Position numbers and translations under genes: made by a program
Notes under the pieces: model-generated
What the model saw: the letters and a program-made list of their open reading frames with translations, nothing else
Told to the model about the DNA's origin: nothing
Databases searched by the model: none
In this document: piece by piece, positions 33,359-42,121 of the stretch
Layout of the letters: the number at the start of each line of letters is the position of its first letter
Position numbering within the stretch: the first letter of the stretch is position 1
Source: Archangiaceae bacterium
Lineage (GTDB): Bacteria; Myxococcota; Myxococcia; Myxococcales; Myxococcaceae
DNA length: 64,000 bases
Assembly (NCBI GenBank): GCA_016714225.1
Contig: JADJNS010000004.1
Span: 310,001-374,000 of the forward strand
Direction of reading: 5' to 3'

Positions 33359-34161
33359 CCGTACTCTGGGCTTCGCTCGCCTGGGCGGCCCCCCCGCCGC
33401 TGGGGCCGCTGCCGCCGCGCTCACCCGAGACCCTCGCGCCGCCGTCGCTGCGGGTGCACGTGCGGCTGCACGAAGATCTCGAGCCCGACCGGCTGCGCGC
33501 CTTCGCGCGGCCGCGCGTCACACTGTGGCTCGACACCCGCTCGAACGTGCTCAAGGCGTCGACCCTCGAGCACCTCTCGCGCTTCGATCAGGTCTACGTG
33601 CACCTGCGCCCACCGGTGACCGAGAGCCAGGTGCGCGCGCTCGAGGCCGCCCCCCGCGCCGGAGTGTGGATCGAAGCCTCGGCGGTGGAAGGGAAGGGGT
33701 TGGCGCGCCTGGTGGGGCCGCGCTTTCTGGCGGTGATGATCAAGGGCGCCGTCGACGAGGCGCTGTTCGAGCGGGTGGCCCGGCTCAAGCCCGAGATCGT
33801 CGAGTGGGTGGCGCCGGCCGACACCGAGGTGATGGCGTGGAGCCTCTTCCGCCAGCTGCCGGGGCGAAAGTTCGTCACCCTCGAGCCGGGGGGCCTGCCG
33901 CCGCGGGCCTGCGCGGGCACCGACAGCGGGCCGGCGGCGCGGGTTCACCTCGCCTCGCTGCTGGCGCTGGGCGCCAACGCGTTTCCCTGCGGACGAGGCC
34001 CGCGGGTGGTGATGGCCTCAGACACCGACCGCTGGCTCATTCAGTCGGTGGTGGTGAGAGACCCCACCGCCGAGCTCGAGATCGAGGTCGGCGCCGACGA
34101 CGCCGCGGCGAAGAAGGCGCTGCAGCTGCTCGACGAGCTGGGGCTGCCACCCCACCGCTGA
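33334..34161 (+). CDS. Exported protein of unknown function
   Basis: I do not recognise this family. The GTG at 33334 inside the end of the FecR gene gives a signal peptide-like start (MDSRAAAVAVLWASLAWAAPP) and a 275-residue product. The body has an alternating strand-helix pattern (LRVHVRLHEDLEPDRL, VTLWLDTRSNVL, QVYVHLRPPVTESQVRALEAA, GVWIEASAVEGKG, FLAVMIKGAVDEALFERVA), which suggests a TIM-barrel-like or similar alpha/beta fold. Last gene of the LPP20-FlgT-PEGA-FecR operon, convergent with the HELGH gene. Confidence 0.72.
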   Translation: MDSRAAAVAVLWASLAWAAPPPLGPLPPRSPETLAPPSLRVHVRLHEDLEPDRLRAFARPRVTLWLDTRSNVLKASTLEHLSRFDQVYVHLRPPVTESQVRALEAAPRAGVWIEASAVEGKGLARLVGPRFLAVMIKGAVDEALFERVARLKPEIVEWVAPADTEVMAWSLFRQLPGRKFVTLEPGGLPPRACAGTDSGPAARVHLASLLALGANAFPCGRGPRVVMASDTDRWLIQSVVVRDPTAELEIEVGADDAAAKKALQLLDELGLPPHR

Positions 34162-34175
34162 CGGCAGGCGCGCCC

Positions 34176-35312
34176 TCAGCGCCAGAGCGCGTCGGGGCTC
34201 GCCGACTGGGCCTCGGCGGCGCGCACCAGAAAGGCGCGGCCTTCGCGGTGCATCGCGTAGAGCTTGCGCGTCGCATCGACCACGTCGCGGTGGGTCTGCA
34301 GCGGGCCGACGTTGTCGATCTTGATGCCGCCTCCCGCAAGGCCGATGCCGGTCTGAAGCTCTTCGAGCATCGCCATGCGCACGTCGATCTCGCGACGAAA
34401 CGCGGCGACCTTCTCGGGTGTGGCCTCGGCGTCGGCGAACGAGCCCGTCATCGGCAGCATGATCTGGGTGTTGCCCAGCACTGCCCGACCACTCAGCCCT
34501 GCCTCGGTGGCGACGAAGTCGACCCGCACGTGCGGTGATTGCTCGGCCAGCGCCTGCTTCACGGCACCGAAGAGAAAGTTCTGCTGCTTCACCGCCTGGC
34601 TCGCGTTGGCGAGCGACTCGAGGAGCTTGCCGGTCGCCTGCTCGGCGTCTTCTGGGCTGGTGCTCTGGCGCAGCTTCACCGCGTGGAAGAGCGAATCCCG
34701 CAAGAACTGGGGCACCTCGTCCATCTGCAGGTACTGGGCGTAGGCCGGGAACCGGCCGTTGCCGAGCATCTCGTACCCGTTGAGGCTCCTCGACTGAACG
34801 AAGAAGAGGTCGGCCTCGCCACGGAGCATGCGTGCCCAGCCGCGCTGGTGACCGAGCTCGTGGTTCACGGTCGCACCGATCGGCCGCTCGGTCAGCGTCG
34901 CGGGCCCGATGAACACCGTCTGGGCCGCCGGCTCGAACTTGCCGGCGCTCATGTCGCGCATCGAGCTGGCGGGCGAAAGAAGAACCTGCACCCCGTCGGC
35001 GGCCGCGCGCTGCGCGGCGCGGTTGAGCGGGGTCTGCGTGCCCGGGCTGATTCGCAGGCCGCCGTCGACCTGCTCGAACGCGACGCCTTCTGCCGTCAAC
35101 AGCTGCGCTGCCGCTGCCGTCACCGCCGTGGTGGTCTTCAGCTCGTCGGCGCTGAGCTCCAGGCCGCCAGGGCCAAAGGCGCCCGGCTTGAAGAACCGCC
35201 CCTGGAATGTGGCCTCATACCCGGCCAAGGCCTCCGAAAACGCGTCGCGCGCCTTCTGAACCTTCGGAGACGCCGCTCCCGCCGCCCGAGTGGAGCGTTG
35301 AACCGCGCTCAT
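34176..35312 (-). CDS. Orphan HELGH-motif protein (putative zincin)
   Basis: A 378-residue protein with a zincin-like motif TVNHELGHQRGWARML near residue 147; Glu and the two His of HExxH are all present. No known peptidase family is recognised and no signal peptide is seen, so it is cytoplasmic or exported by a non-Sec route. Start set at ATG 35312 with GGAG five bases upstream. The frame is open further (GTG 35441 and beyond), but bases 35313-35441 have AT-rich third positions unlike coding DNA here, and more upstream reading frames are the antisense of the UDG gene. Divergent from the UDG gene; both promoters should lie in 35313-35425. Confidence 0.72.
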   Translation of the reverse strand: MSAVQRSTRAAGAASPKVQKARDAFSEALAGYEATFQGRFFKPGAFGPGGLELSADELKTTTAVTAAAAQLLTAEGVAFEQVDGGLRISPGTQTPLNRAAQRAAADGVQVLLSPASSMRDMSAGKFEPAAQTVFIGPATLTERPIGATVNHELGHQRGWARMLRGEADLFFVQSRSLNGYEMLGNGRFPAYAQYLQMDEVPQFLRDSLFHAVKLRQSTSPEDAEQATGKLLESLANASQAVKQQNFLFGAVKQALAEQSPHVRVDFVATEAGLSGRAVLGNTQIMLPMTGSFADAEATPEKVAAFRREIDVRMAMLEELQTGIGLAGGGIKIDNVGPLQTHRDVVDATRKLYAMHREGRAFLVRAAEAQSASPDALWR

Positions 35313-35425
35313 GAGCGCTCCAGGCCCAACGAAAACAGCCGGTTCTGAAAGGGCGAGGGCAGCACGGTGATGCAGTTTGTCGCCCAGAGAGGCGACGCGA
35401 TTTTGCAGTTCTTTGGCAAGGTTCG

Positions 35426-36102
35426 ATGCTTGTGTCGCCACCCGTGAGCCTCGCCTCGCTCGAGCGCCAGATCGTGTCGTGCCGGCGCTGCCCGCGGCTG
35501 GTGAAGTGGCGCGAAGAGGTGGCCCGGGTGAAGCGCGCGGCCTACCGCGACCAGACCTACTGGGGCCGGCCGGTGCCGGGCTTCGGTGACCCCCGGGCGA
35601 AGCTTTTGATCGTCGGCCTGGCCCCGGGGCGCACGGCGCCAACCGCACCGGCCGCATGTTCACCGGCGACCGCAGCGGGCTTTTCCTCTACGCCGGGCTG
35701 TTTCGCGCCGGCTTCTCGAACCGCCCTCAGAGCACCTGGCGCGACGACGGGCTGAAGCTGAAGAACGCGTTCATCACCGCGCCGGTGCGCTGCGTGCCGC
35801 CCGACAACCTGCCCACCCCGAAAGAGATCGCCACCTGCCGGCCGTACCTCGAGGCCGAGCTGCAGCTGCTGAAGCCGCGCGTCTTTCTCGCGTTGGGAGC
35901 GATCGCCTGGGCGGCGGTGCTCGAGCAGCTGCAGTGGCCCCGGCCGCGGCCCGCCTTCGCTCACGGCGCGGTGCTCGAGGCGACGGCCGAGCACCCGGCG
36001 GTGATCGGCTGCTACCACGTGAGCCAGCAGAACACCCAGACGGGCCGGCTCACGGCGGCGATGTTCGACGCGGTGATGACCCAGGTGAAGAAGCGGCTCT
36101 GA
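35426..36102 (+). CDS. Family 5 uracil-DNA glycosylase (UDGb), frame broken once
   Basis: Iron-sulfur uracil-DNA glycosylase that removes uracil (and some deaminated bases) from DNA. N-terminal cluster Cys pair in VSCRRCPRLVKWR; the others are in VRCVPP and ATCRPYLEAEL. The UDGb active-site block is split by a frameshift at 35631-35636: GLAPG in the first frame, then HGANRTGRMFTGDRSG in the second. One extra G in the GGGG run would restore GLAPGAHGANRTGRMF, the family-5 motif. Family 5 enzymes have this motif where family 4 has GEAPG. The last conserved block, GCYHVSQQNTQTGRL, is intact. Probably a sequencing indel, not gene death. Confidence 0.87.
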
Positions 36103-36261
36103 GCTCGACGGGGCCTCGGGGCTCGGGGCGGCCGGCGGTCGAGATCGACGCGACCTTGAAGTAACACCCTTGACCGAAGCTCCACGCGGGCGCGAAGATT
36201 GCGCCGATTTTCCAAAGGGTTCGATTGGTGTCCCCATCGCCGATCAGGACAGTTCGCCACC
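36103..36261 (+). promoter_or_regulatory. Promoter region of the gliding cluster
   Basis: This 159-bp gap precedes gltD. TTGACC at 36170-36175 is a plausible -35 box; the matching -10 (about 36193-36198, cgaaga) is poor. No Shine-Dalgarno is obvious before ATG 36262, where the signal peptide fixes the start. A longer open frame from 36199 is rejected since it hides the signal. Confidence 0.35.
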
Positions 36262-39200
36262 ATGCACCGACTCGTACTCATCTCTGCCATCGTCACGTCG
36301 TCGCTCGCGCTCGCCGCAGAAGACAAGAAGGAGGCCGAGCGCAAGGCCGTGAAGGACACCGAGCTCAAGAAAGAGAGCACCGGCGGCCCGGCCAAAGATC
36401 TCGCCGGCAGCATCGAGCGCAAGAAGACCGAGTCCGGCAAGGCGGCTCCGGCGCTGAGCTACGACCAGTTCCGGCTCGGCATCGAGACCCAGGTCGCCGG
36501 CAAGCGCCGCGAGCAGATTCGCGACCTCGAGAAGATCATCGAGCTCGCCGGCAAGGACAAGCAGGAGATGCCCAAGCTGCTCTTCCGCTTGGGTGAGCTC
36601 TACTGGGAAGAGTCGCAGTACTACTTCTTCGAGGCCAACCGAAAAGACGACGAGTACATCAAGGCGATGAACGCCGGCGACGAGGCCGGCAAAGAGCGCG
36701 CGAAGTCGGAGAAAGAAGAGCTGCTCTCGAAGCAGAAAGAGAACGCGCGCATCGCCACCGAGAAGTACGCCGAGATCGTCCAGAAGTACAAAGACTTCGA
36801 TCGCACCGACGAGGTCCTCTACTTCCTCGGCAAGAACCTGATGGACATGGGCGACGAGAAGAAGTCGCTGGTCGCCTACAAGCGGTTGATCGAGAAGTTC
36901 CCCAAGTCGAAGTACCTGCCCGACGCGCACCTGGCGTTCGGCGAGTACTACTTCAACAACTCGAAGGCGAAGCGCGACGTGCTCGAGAAGGCGCTCGCTT
37001 CGTACAAGGCGGCGGCCGGGTTCCCCGACAGCCACGTCTACGCGTTCGCGCTCTACAAGCAGGGTTGGTGCTACTTCAACCTCACCGAGTACGAGAAGGC
37101 GATGGACCAGTTCAAGGCGGTGATTCTGTACGCCGAGATCGCCGGTACCAACGAGGTCGAAGGTCAGAAGGGCAAGCCCAACGCCCGCACCGGCCTGGTG
37201 AAAGAATCGCGCAACGACTACGTGCGCAGCTACGCCCGCATCCCCTCGAGCAGCCCGAGCGACGGCAAAGAGCGCTTCAGCAAGCTGGCCAAGACGCCCG
37301 ACGATCTGCGCCTGATGATGAAGCAGCTGGCGCTGCTCTACTACGAAGACGGCAAAGACAAAGAGGCGGCGCTGGCGTTCAACATGCTGATCAACGAGCG
37401 CCCCTCGTCGCCCGAGGCCCCGGGCTTCCAGTCGAAGGTGATCGACTGCGTCTTGCGCGCCGGCAACAAGCAGATGACCGTTCAGCAGGTGCGTCGCCTG
37501 GTGAAGATCATGGACGACGTGATGAAGGCGAACCCCAACCCCGAGGGGAAAGACAAGACCGCCCTCGAAGAGGCGCGTGAGCTCGCCGAGCGCATTCTCT
37601 CGAACCTCGCGGTCACCTGGCACAACGAGTGCCGCAAGACGCGCGACGAAGACTGCTATCGGTTCGCCAACGACGTCTACGGCGACTACCTCACCCTGTT
37701 CCCCGAGAACTCGAAGGCCTACGACCTGCGGTTCTTCTGGGCCGAGCTCCTCAACGACAACCTGAACAAGTACGAGCAGAGCGCCGCCGAGTACACCAAG
37801 GTGATGCTCGTCGACGTCGGCCGCATCGAGAAGAAAGACGACAAGGGCAACCCCGGCAAACCGGGAAAGTGGATGCTCAATGCCGCCTTCAACTCGATTC
37901 TCGCCAACGAAGAGGTGGTGAAGATCGCGATCGCGAACGGCAAGCTGAAGCCGCCCGAGATCAAAGACCCCAGCAAGCCGGTCGAGATTCCGCCCGAGAA
38001 GAAGGCGCTGCTCGACGCGTGCGAGCGGTACATCAAGTACGTGCCCAACGGCGAGAAGAAGGTCGAGATCGCCTACAAGGCCGCGCGCATCTACTACGAC
38101 TACAACGACCTCGAAGAGTCGGTGAAGCGGTTCACCGACATCACCCTGAACTACGCCGACCACAAGTTCGAAGACGGGTCGAAGCCGTGCGTGATCACCG
38201 GCAACCTGGTGATCGACGCGTTCAACCTGCGCGGCGACACCAAGTCGATGAACGAGTACGCGCGCAAGTTCGCGAACGAGAAGTGCGCGCAGGGCAACCC
38301 CGACTTCAAGCAAGACATGTACAAGCTGGCCGAGCAGACGACCTTCAAGCTCGCCAACGCGCTCGACGCCCAGAAGGACTACCTGGGCGCGGCGAAGGCG
38401 TACACCGACTTCATCAACGAGTTCCCCAAGAGCGAGCTGGCCGACAAGGCGATGTTCAACGCGTCGATCGACTTCTTCAACGGCAAGATGCTCGACAAGG
38501 CGATCGAGACCCGCAAGCGCATCATCAAGGAGTACTCGAAGTCGTCGTTCGTGCCGAACACCATGTTCGCGCTCGCCGAGGGCTACGAGGCGATCGCCGA
38601 CTTCGACAACGCCAGCGATTACTACGAGCTCTACGCCGAGAACTACGAGAAGAGCATCGGCAAGGGCGGCAAGAAAGACGACAAGCCCGAGAAGAAGAAG
38701 CCGGCCACCGCCAAGAAGGGCAAGAAGGGCGACAAGGGCGGTGACGACGACAAGCCGGTGAAGGCCGGCGAGCAGGTGTGGGAAGAGTCGAAGGCGAAGA
38801 TCGCGGTCTTCAACTCGGGCGTGTTCCGCGACGGCCTGGGTCAGTACGGCAAGGCGCTCGCGAACCGCGAGAAGTACCTGAGGCTCTGGCCCGAAGACAA
38901 AGACTCCGAGGCGGTGTTCCTCTCGATCGTCGACCTGCACGAGCGCAACGCCAAGTACAAGAAGGCCGCCGAGCAGCTCGAAGAGTACGAGCGCAAATTC
39001 ATCAAAGACTCGAACAAGGTGCTGACCGCAGAGGGCCGCATTCAGGCGCTGTGGGAAGACAAGATGAAGAACAAGCCGAGCGCGCAGAAGATCTGCAAGC
39101 GCATCTTGGGGTACTACGACCAGCTGCCCAAGAAGACCCAGAAGGCGCTCGAGATCACCGCGCTCGACCCGGTCGGCCGCTGCAACTTCCAGGCGAACGA

Positions 39201-39966
39201 AGACGACTACAAGAAGTACCTCGGCGTGAAGCTGAAGTGGTCGAAGCTGCAGAACGTCGGCGAGCTCAAGGGCTCGATCAAGGACAAGTCGAAGGCGCTC
39301 GAGGGCATCACCAAGCTCTACACCGAGACCGTCTCGCTCAAGTCGGCCGACCCCGCCATCTGCGCGCTGCACAAGATCGGCCTCTCGTACGAGCAGTTCG
39401 CCGATCAGCTCTCGAACCCGCCGGTGCCCAAGGGCGTGCCCGAAGATCTGCTGCTCGAGATCAAGGCCCAGTTCGACGAGCAGGCGCGGCCGATCAAAGA
39501 CAAGGCCGCCGAGGCGTTCGCCGCCGCGGTGCAGAAGAGCCAGGAGCTCGACGTGTACAACAAGTGCACCACCGACGCGCTCGACAAGCTCCGCGACAAG
39601 TTCAAGCCCGACCAGTTCCCGCAGATGCCCGAAGACGTGCTCGACATCAGCGTCGAGGGCTCGGCGAAGAATATGGCGATCGGCAACGACGTGCTGACCG
39701 CGGTGCAGCCGCTGGCCAAGATGAGCGGTGACCAGCTCGCCGGCGCCACCCGTGGCGTCTCGGTGAAAGAGCCCAGCGCGGCGCAAGATCTCGGTGATGC
39801 GCCGCCTCCGAAGAACAAGAACAAGAACGTGGCGAAGGCAGAAGAGCCAGAGGCCGCTCCGTCGCCGAGCAAGAAGAAGAAGGAAGAGCCGGCTCCCGAG
39901 CCCGAGTCGAAGCCTGCGCCCGCCAAGAAAGGCGGCGGTGACGCCGAGCCGGAGGACTCACTGTGA
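36262..39966 (+). CDS. gltD: Gliding motility TPR protein GltD (AgnA)-like, periplasmic
   Basis: First gene of the Glt cluster. A 1234-residue exported protein (signal MHRLVLISAIVTSSLALAAE) made almost entirely of TPR-like helical repeats, with recurring Tyr/Ala patterns such as FPKSKYLPDAHLAFGEYYF and FPKSELADKAMFNASIDFF. A Lys-rich spacer (about 808-836, EKKKPATAKKGKKGDKG) splits the repeats, and the C terminus is a Lys/Pro/Glu tail. Identification as GltD rests on size, export, TPR content and strict synteny with gltE, gltF, gltG, not on database comparison. In Myxococcus xanthus Glt proteins form the trans-envelope gliding complex. It overlaps gltE by four bases (GTGA). Confidence 0.85.
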   Translation: MHRLVLISAIVTSSLALAAEDKKEAERKAVKDTELKKESTGGPAKDLAGSIERKKTESGKAAPALSYDQFRLGIETQVAGKRREQIRDLEKIIELAGKDKQEMPKLLFRLGELYWEESQYYFFEANRKDDEYIKAMNAGDEAGKERAKSEKEELLSKQKENARIATEKYAEIVQKYKDFDRTDEVLYFLGKNLMDMGDEKKSLVAYKRLIEKFPKSKYLPDAHLAFGEYYFNNSKAKRDVLEKALASYKAAAGFPDSHVYAFALYKQGWCYFNLTEYEKAMDQFKAVILYAEIAGTNEVEGQKGKPNARTGLVKESRNDYVRSYARIPSSSPSDGKERFSKLAKTPDDLRLMMKQLALLYYEDGKDKEAALAFNMLINERPSSPEAPGFQSKVIDCVLRAGNKQMTVQQVRRLVKIMDDVMKANPNPEGKDKTALEEARELAERILSNLAVTWHNECRKTRDEDCYRFANDVYGDYLTLFPENSKAYDLRFFWAELLNDNLNKYEQSAAEYTKVMLVDVGRIEKKDDKGNPGKPGKWMLNAAFNSILANEEVVKIAIANGKLKPPEIKDPSKPVEIPPEKKALLDACERYIKYVPNGEKKVEIAYKAARIYYDYNDLEESVKRFTDITLNYADHKFEDGSKPCVITGNLVIDAFNLRGDTKSMNEYARKFANEKCAQGNPDFKQDMYKLAEQTTFKLANALDAQKDYLGAAKAYTDFINEFPKSELADKAMFNASIDFFNGKMLDKAIETRKRIIKEYSKSSFVPNTMFALAEGYEAIADFDNASDYYELYAENYEKSIGKGGKKDDKPEKKKPATAKKGKKGDKGGDDDKPVKAGEQVWEESKAKIAVFNSGVFRDGLGQYGKALANREKYLRLWPEDKDSEAVFLSIVDLHERNAKYKKAAEQLEEYERKFIKDSNKVLTAEGRIQALWEDKMKNKPSAQKICKRILGYYDQLPKKTQKALEITALDPVGRCNFQANEDDYKKYLGVKLKWSKLQNVGELKGSIKDKSKALEGITKLYTETVSLKSADPAICALHKIGLSYEQFADQLSNPPVPKGVPEDLLLEIKAQFDEQARPIKDKAAEAFAAAVQKSQELDVYNKCTTDALDKLRDKFKPDQFPQMPEDVLDISVEGSAKNMAIGNDVLTAVQPLAKMSGDQLAGATRGVSVKEPSAAQDLGDAPPPKNKNKNVAKAEEPEAAPSPSKKKKEEPAPEPESKPAPAKKGGGDAEPEDSL

Positions 39967-41498
39967 GAGCGGCGCTGGTGGCGGTGGCGGTGTTCGGCGT
40001 CGCGTGCGCGACGACCGGCGGTGGCAAGCGCGGAGACGACGGCTCGAGCGACAACGGCGGCGGCGACAAGTCGTCGGGCGGCGGCGAGCAGGCGGGCGGC
40101 GGCAAGGCGCAGCAGGGCGGGGCAGACGCCACGGTGGCCATGCCGCAGATCAACGCCAAGGCCAAGCTGGCGTTCGAAGACGCCAACAAGTCGTGGGAGC
40201 AGATGCAGAAGGCCGGCAAGGTCGACTGGAACCAGCTCGATCAGCGCTACGCCCACGCGGCCGAGGCCGACCCGGGGCTGGCCGAGGCGGTCTACAACCG
40301 CGGAGTCATCGCCGAGAAGCAGGGCAACGTGAAGGCGGCGGCGCAGTTCTACAAAGAGGCGCTCGATCGCCGGCCTTCGCTTCGCCAGGCGGCCGAGAAC
40401 CTCGCCGTCATCACCCAGAACCAGGGCAATGAGGCCGAGGCCGCGAAGATCTACGAGAGCATTCTCTCGACCTTCCCCGACGACGCGTCGAGCCGCGCGC
40501 GGCTCGCCGAGATCGCCCGCCGCCGCGGGCAGAGCGACAAGGCGCTCGAGCTGGCGCGCGAGGCGCTGTTCCGCGACCCCAAGACGCTGCAGGCCTACAA
40601 GACGATGATGCTGGTGAACTTCGAGCAGAAGCAGTTCTCGATGGCCCGGCTGTGCGCGCTGCGCGCCACCAAGATTCAAGAGAACGACCCCGAGATCTAT
40701 TTCACCCTGGGGCTCATCAACATGGCCGAGAAAGAGCCGGCCAAGGCGCGGGTGCAGTTCAAGAACGCGGTCAGCGCGCGGCCCGACTTCCTGCCTGCGC
40801 ACCTGCAGCTGGCGAAGATGGCGCTGGCGCAAGAAGACTACGGCGGCGCCGAAGAGAGCATTCGGCAGATCTTGAGGGTGAACGGCAAGAACGCCGAGGC
40901 GCTGGTCGACCTGGGGGTCGCGCTCAAGGGCATGGGTCAGTACGACAAGGCGCTCGAGGCGTACGACCAGGCGCAGAAGGTCAACGCCAACCTGCCGGCG
41001 ATCTACTTCAACCGGGGCCTGGTCTTCGGCGCGAAGGGCGAGTGCGAGAAGGCGATCGAGCTCTACAAGTCGTACATCTCGATGGCCGGCGGCGGCACCT
41101 CGCTGCCTCCCAGCCACGGCGTGTTCGGGTCGATCAAGAAGTGCGAAGACGTGATCGCCAAGCGCGAGGAAGACAAGAAGGCCGCCGAAGAAGCCGCGAA
41201 GATGGAAGCGGAGATGAAGAAGCAGGAAGACGCGGCCAAGGACGCCGAGAAGAAGCAGAAGGAAGAGGACCTGAAGAAGCAGCAAGACTCGGCGCGCGGC
41301 AACGCGGCGAAGAACGCTGCTGAGGGCGCCGACGCGCCGGCCGCGGGCGGAGACAAGACTCCGGCGGGCAAGAAGGACGACAAGAAGAAGGAAGAGCCCA
41401 AGAAAGAGGAGCCCAAGAAAGCGGCTCCGGCGGCTCCTCCTCCGGCCGCGGAGCCGAAGAAGAAGAGCAACCCCGACGAACCCACCGATGGGCTCTAG
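39963..41498 (+). CDS. gltE: Gliding motility TPR lipoprotein GltE (AglT)
   Basis: Outer-membrane TPR lipoprotein of the gliding complex. Lipobox VFGVAC with Cys15; a Gly/Ser/Asp-rich spacer; then about seven TPR units (residues about 80-380), for example YNRGVIAEKQGNVKAAAQFY and VDLGVALKGMGQYDKALEAY. The C-terminal 110 residues are a charged Lys/Glu/Ala coiled stretch ending in a Pro-rich tail (KKEEPKKAAPAAPPP). AglT was identified in adventurous-motility screens of M. xanthus and lies next to gltD and gltF there too. Translationally coupled to gltD through the GTGA overlap. Confidence 0.87.
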   Translation: MRAALVAVAVFGVACATTGGGKRGDDGSSDNGGGDKSSGGGEQAGGGKAQQGGADATVAMPQINAKAKLAFEDANKSWEQMQKAGKVDWNQLDQRYAHAAEADPGLAEAVYNRGVIAEKQGNVKAAAQFYKEALDRRPSLRQAAENLAVITQNQGNEAEAAKIYESILSTFPDDASSRARLAEIARRRGQSDKALELAREALFRDPKTLQAYKTMMLVNFEQKQFSMARLCALRATKIQENDPEIYFTLGLINMAEKEPAKARVQFKNAVSARPDFLPAHLQLAKMALAQEDYGGAEESIRQILRVNGKNAEALVDLGVALKGMGQYDKALEAYDQAQKVNANLPAIYFNRGLVFGAKGECEKAIELYKSYISMAGGGTSLPPSHGVFGSIKKCEDVIAKREEDKKAAEEAAKMEAEMKKQEDAAKDAEKKQKEEDLKKQQDSARGNAAKNAAEGADAPAAGGDKTPAGKKDDKKKEEPKKEEPKKAAPAAPPPAAEPKKKSNPDEPTDGL

Positions 41499-41512
41499 GC
41501 GTTCAAGCGGGC

Positions 41513-41731
41513 ATGACTGCGCTCATGCTCGCCGCGATGCTGATGGCTGCAGAAGCTCCCAAGGTGCCGAAGGCCCAACACCTCGAGCTCGGCCCCGACG
41601 ACATCTCGGGGCAACGTCAGGGTCCGGAAGGGTCGTACACCGTCGGTCATAAGCCTACGGTTTTCCCGAACCTCATCAAGGTTCGCGAGAACTTCAGCGA
41701 CAAGATCGTTAGGTCTGTCGACCAGATGTAA
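41513..41731 (+). CDS. Small periplasmic protein, tandem paralogue of GltF-like gene
   Basis: A 72-residue protein with a short hydrophobic start (MTALMLAAMLMAAEAP) and a C-terminal half that aligns without gaps to the next gene product: FPNLIKVRENFSDKIVRSV against HSNLIKIREEFKDKVMQSV, with 17 identities over 45 positions. It sits 14 bp after gltE. No strong Shine-Dalgarno. The conserved C-terminal block suggests both small proteins bind the same partner. Either this or the next gene is the counterpart of GltF/CglF. Confidence 0.72.
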   Translation: MTALMLAAMLMAAEAPKVPKAQHLELGPDDISGQRQGPEGSYTVGHKPTVFPNLIKVRENFSDKIVRSVDQM

Positions 41732-41777
41732 ATCGCGCGGTAGTCTCGCGCCCGCAAAGAGGGACTGGAGGTCGTAC

Positions 41778-42044
41778 ATGCGGAACCTCATCATCGTCGC
41801 GACGCTGCTCACGGCAGGCTTCGCGCTGGCGCAGGGCCGGGCCGCCAAGGCTGGCGGCGGCGGCGACAACGTTTCCTACAAGAAGACCACCGAGTACTCG
41901 TTCGATGACGACACCATCGAGGGAGATCTCACCAAGCCCGACGGCGAGTACGTCGAGGCGCGCAACAAGGTGAGGCACTCGAACCTGATCAAGATTCGCG
42001 AAGAGTTCAAAGACAAGGTCATGCAGTCGGTCGGCGAGCTCTAG
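41778..42044 (+). CDS. gltF: Small periplasmic gliding protein, GltF (CglF)-like
   Basis: An 88-residue exported protein (signal MRNLIIVATLLTAGFALAQ) with a GGAGG ribosome site at 41766-41770. Its C-terminal 45 residues are homologous to the preceding small gene. The symbol gltF is given by position (between gltE and gltG), size and export; the family is not identified with certainty. GltF is a small periplasmic component of the M. xanthus gliding complex needed for its assembly. The order gltE-small-small-gltG suggests a local gene duplication. Confidence 0.68.
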   Translation: MRNLIIVATLLTAGFALAQGRAAKAGGGGDNVSYKKTTEYSFDDDTIEGDLTKPDGEYVEARNKVRHSNLIKIREEFKDKVMQSVGEL

Positions 42045-42121
42045 AAAACAAACCGCCGGCGGGAACCGAAAGGTTTCGCTGGTGTCGATAACTTCAAGAC
42101 TCCTCAAGGAGGCGACTTCAC

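Noticed and set aside
36244..39786. Long antisense open frame opposite gltD
   Set aside because: Same mirror-frame effect; sense strand has signal peptide and TPR repeats.
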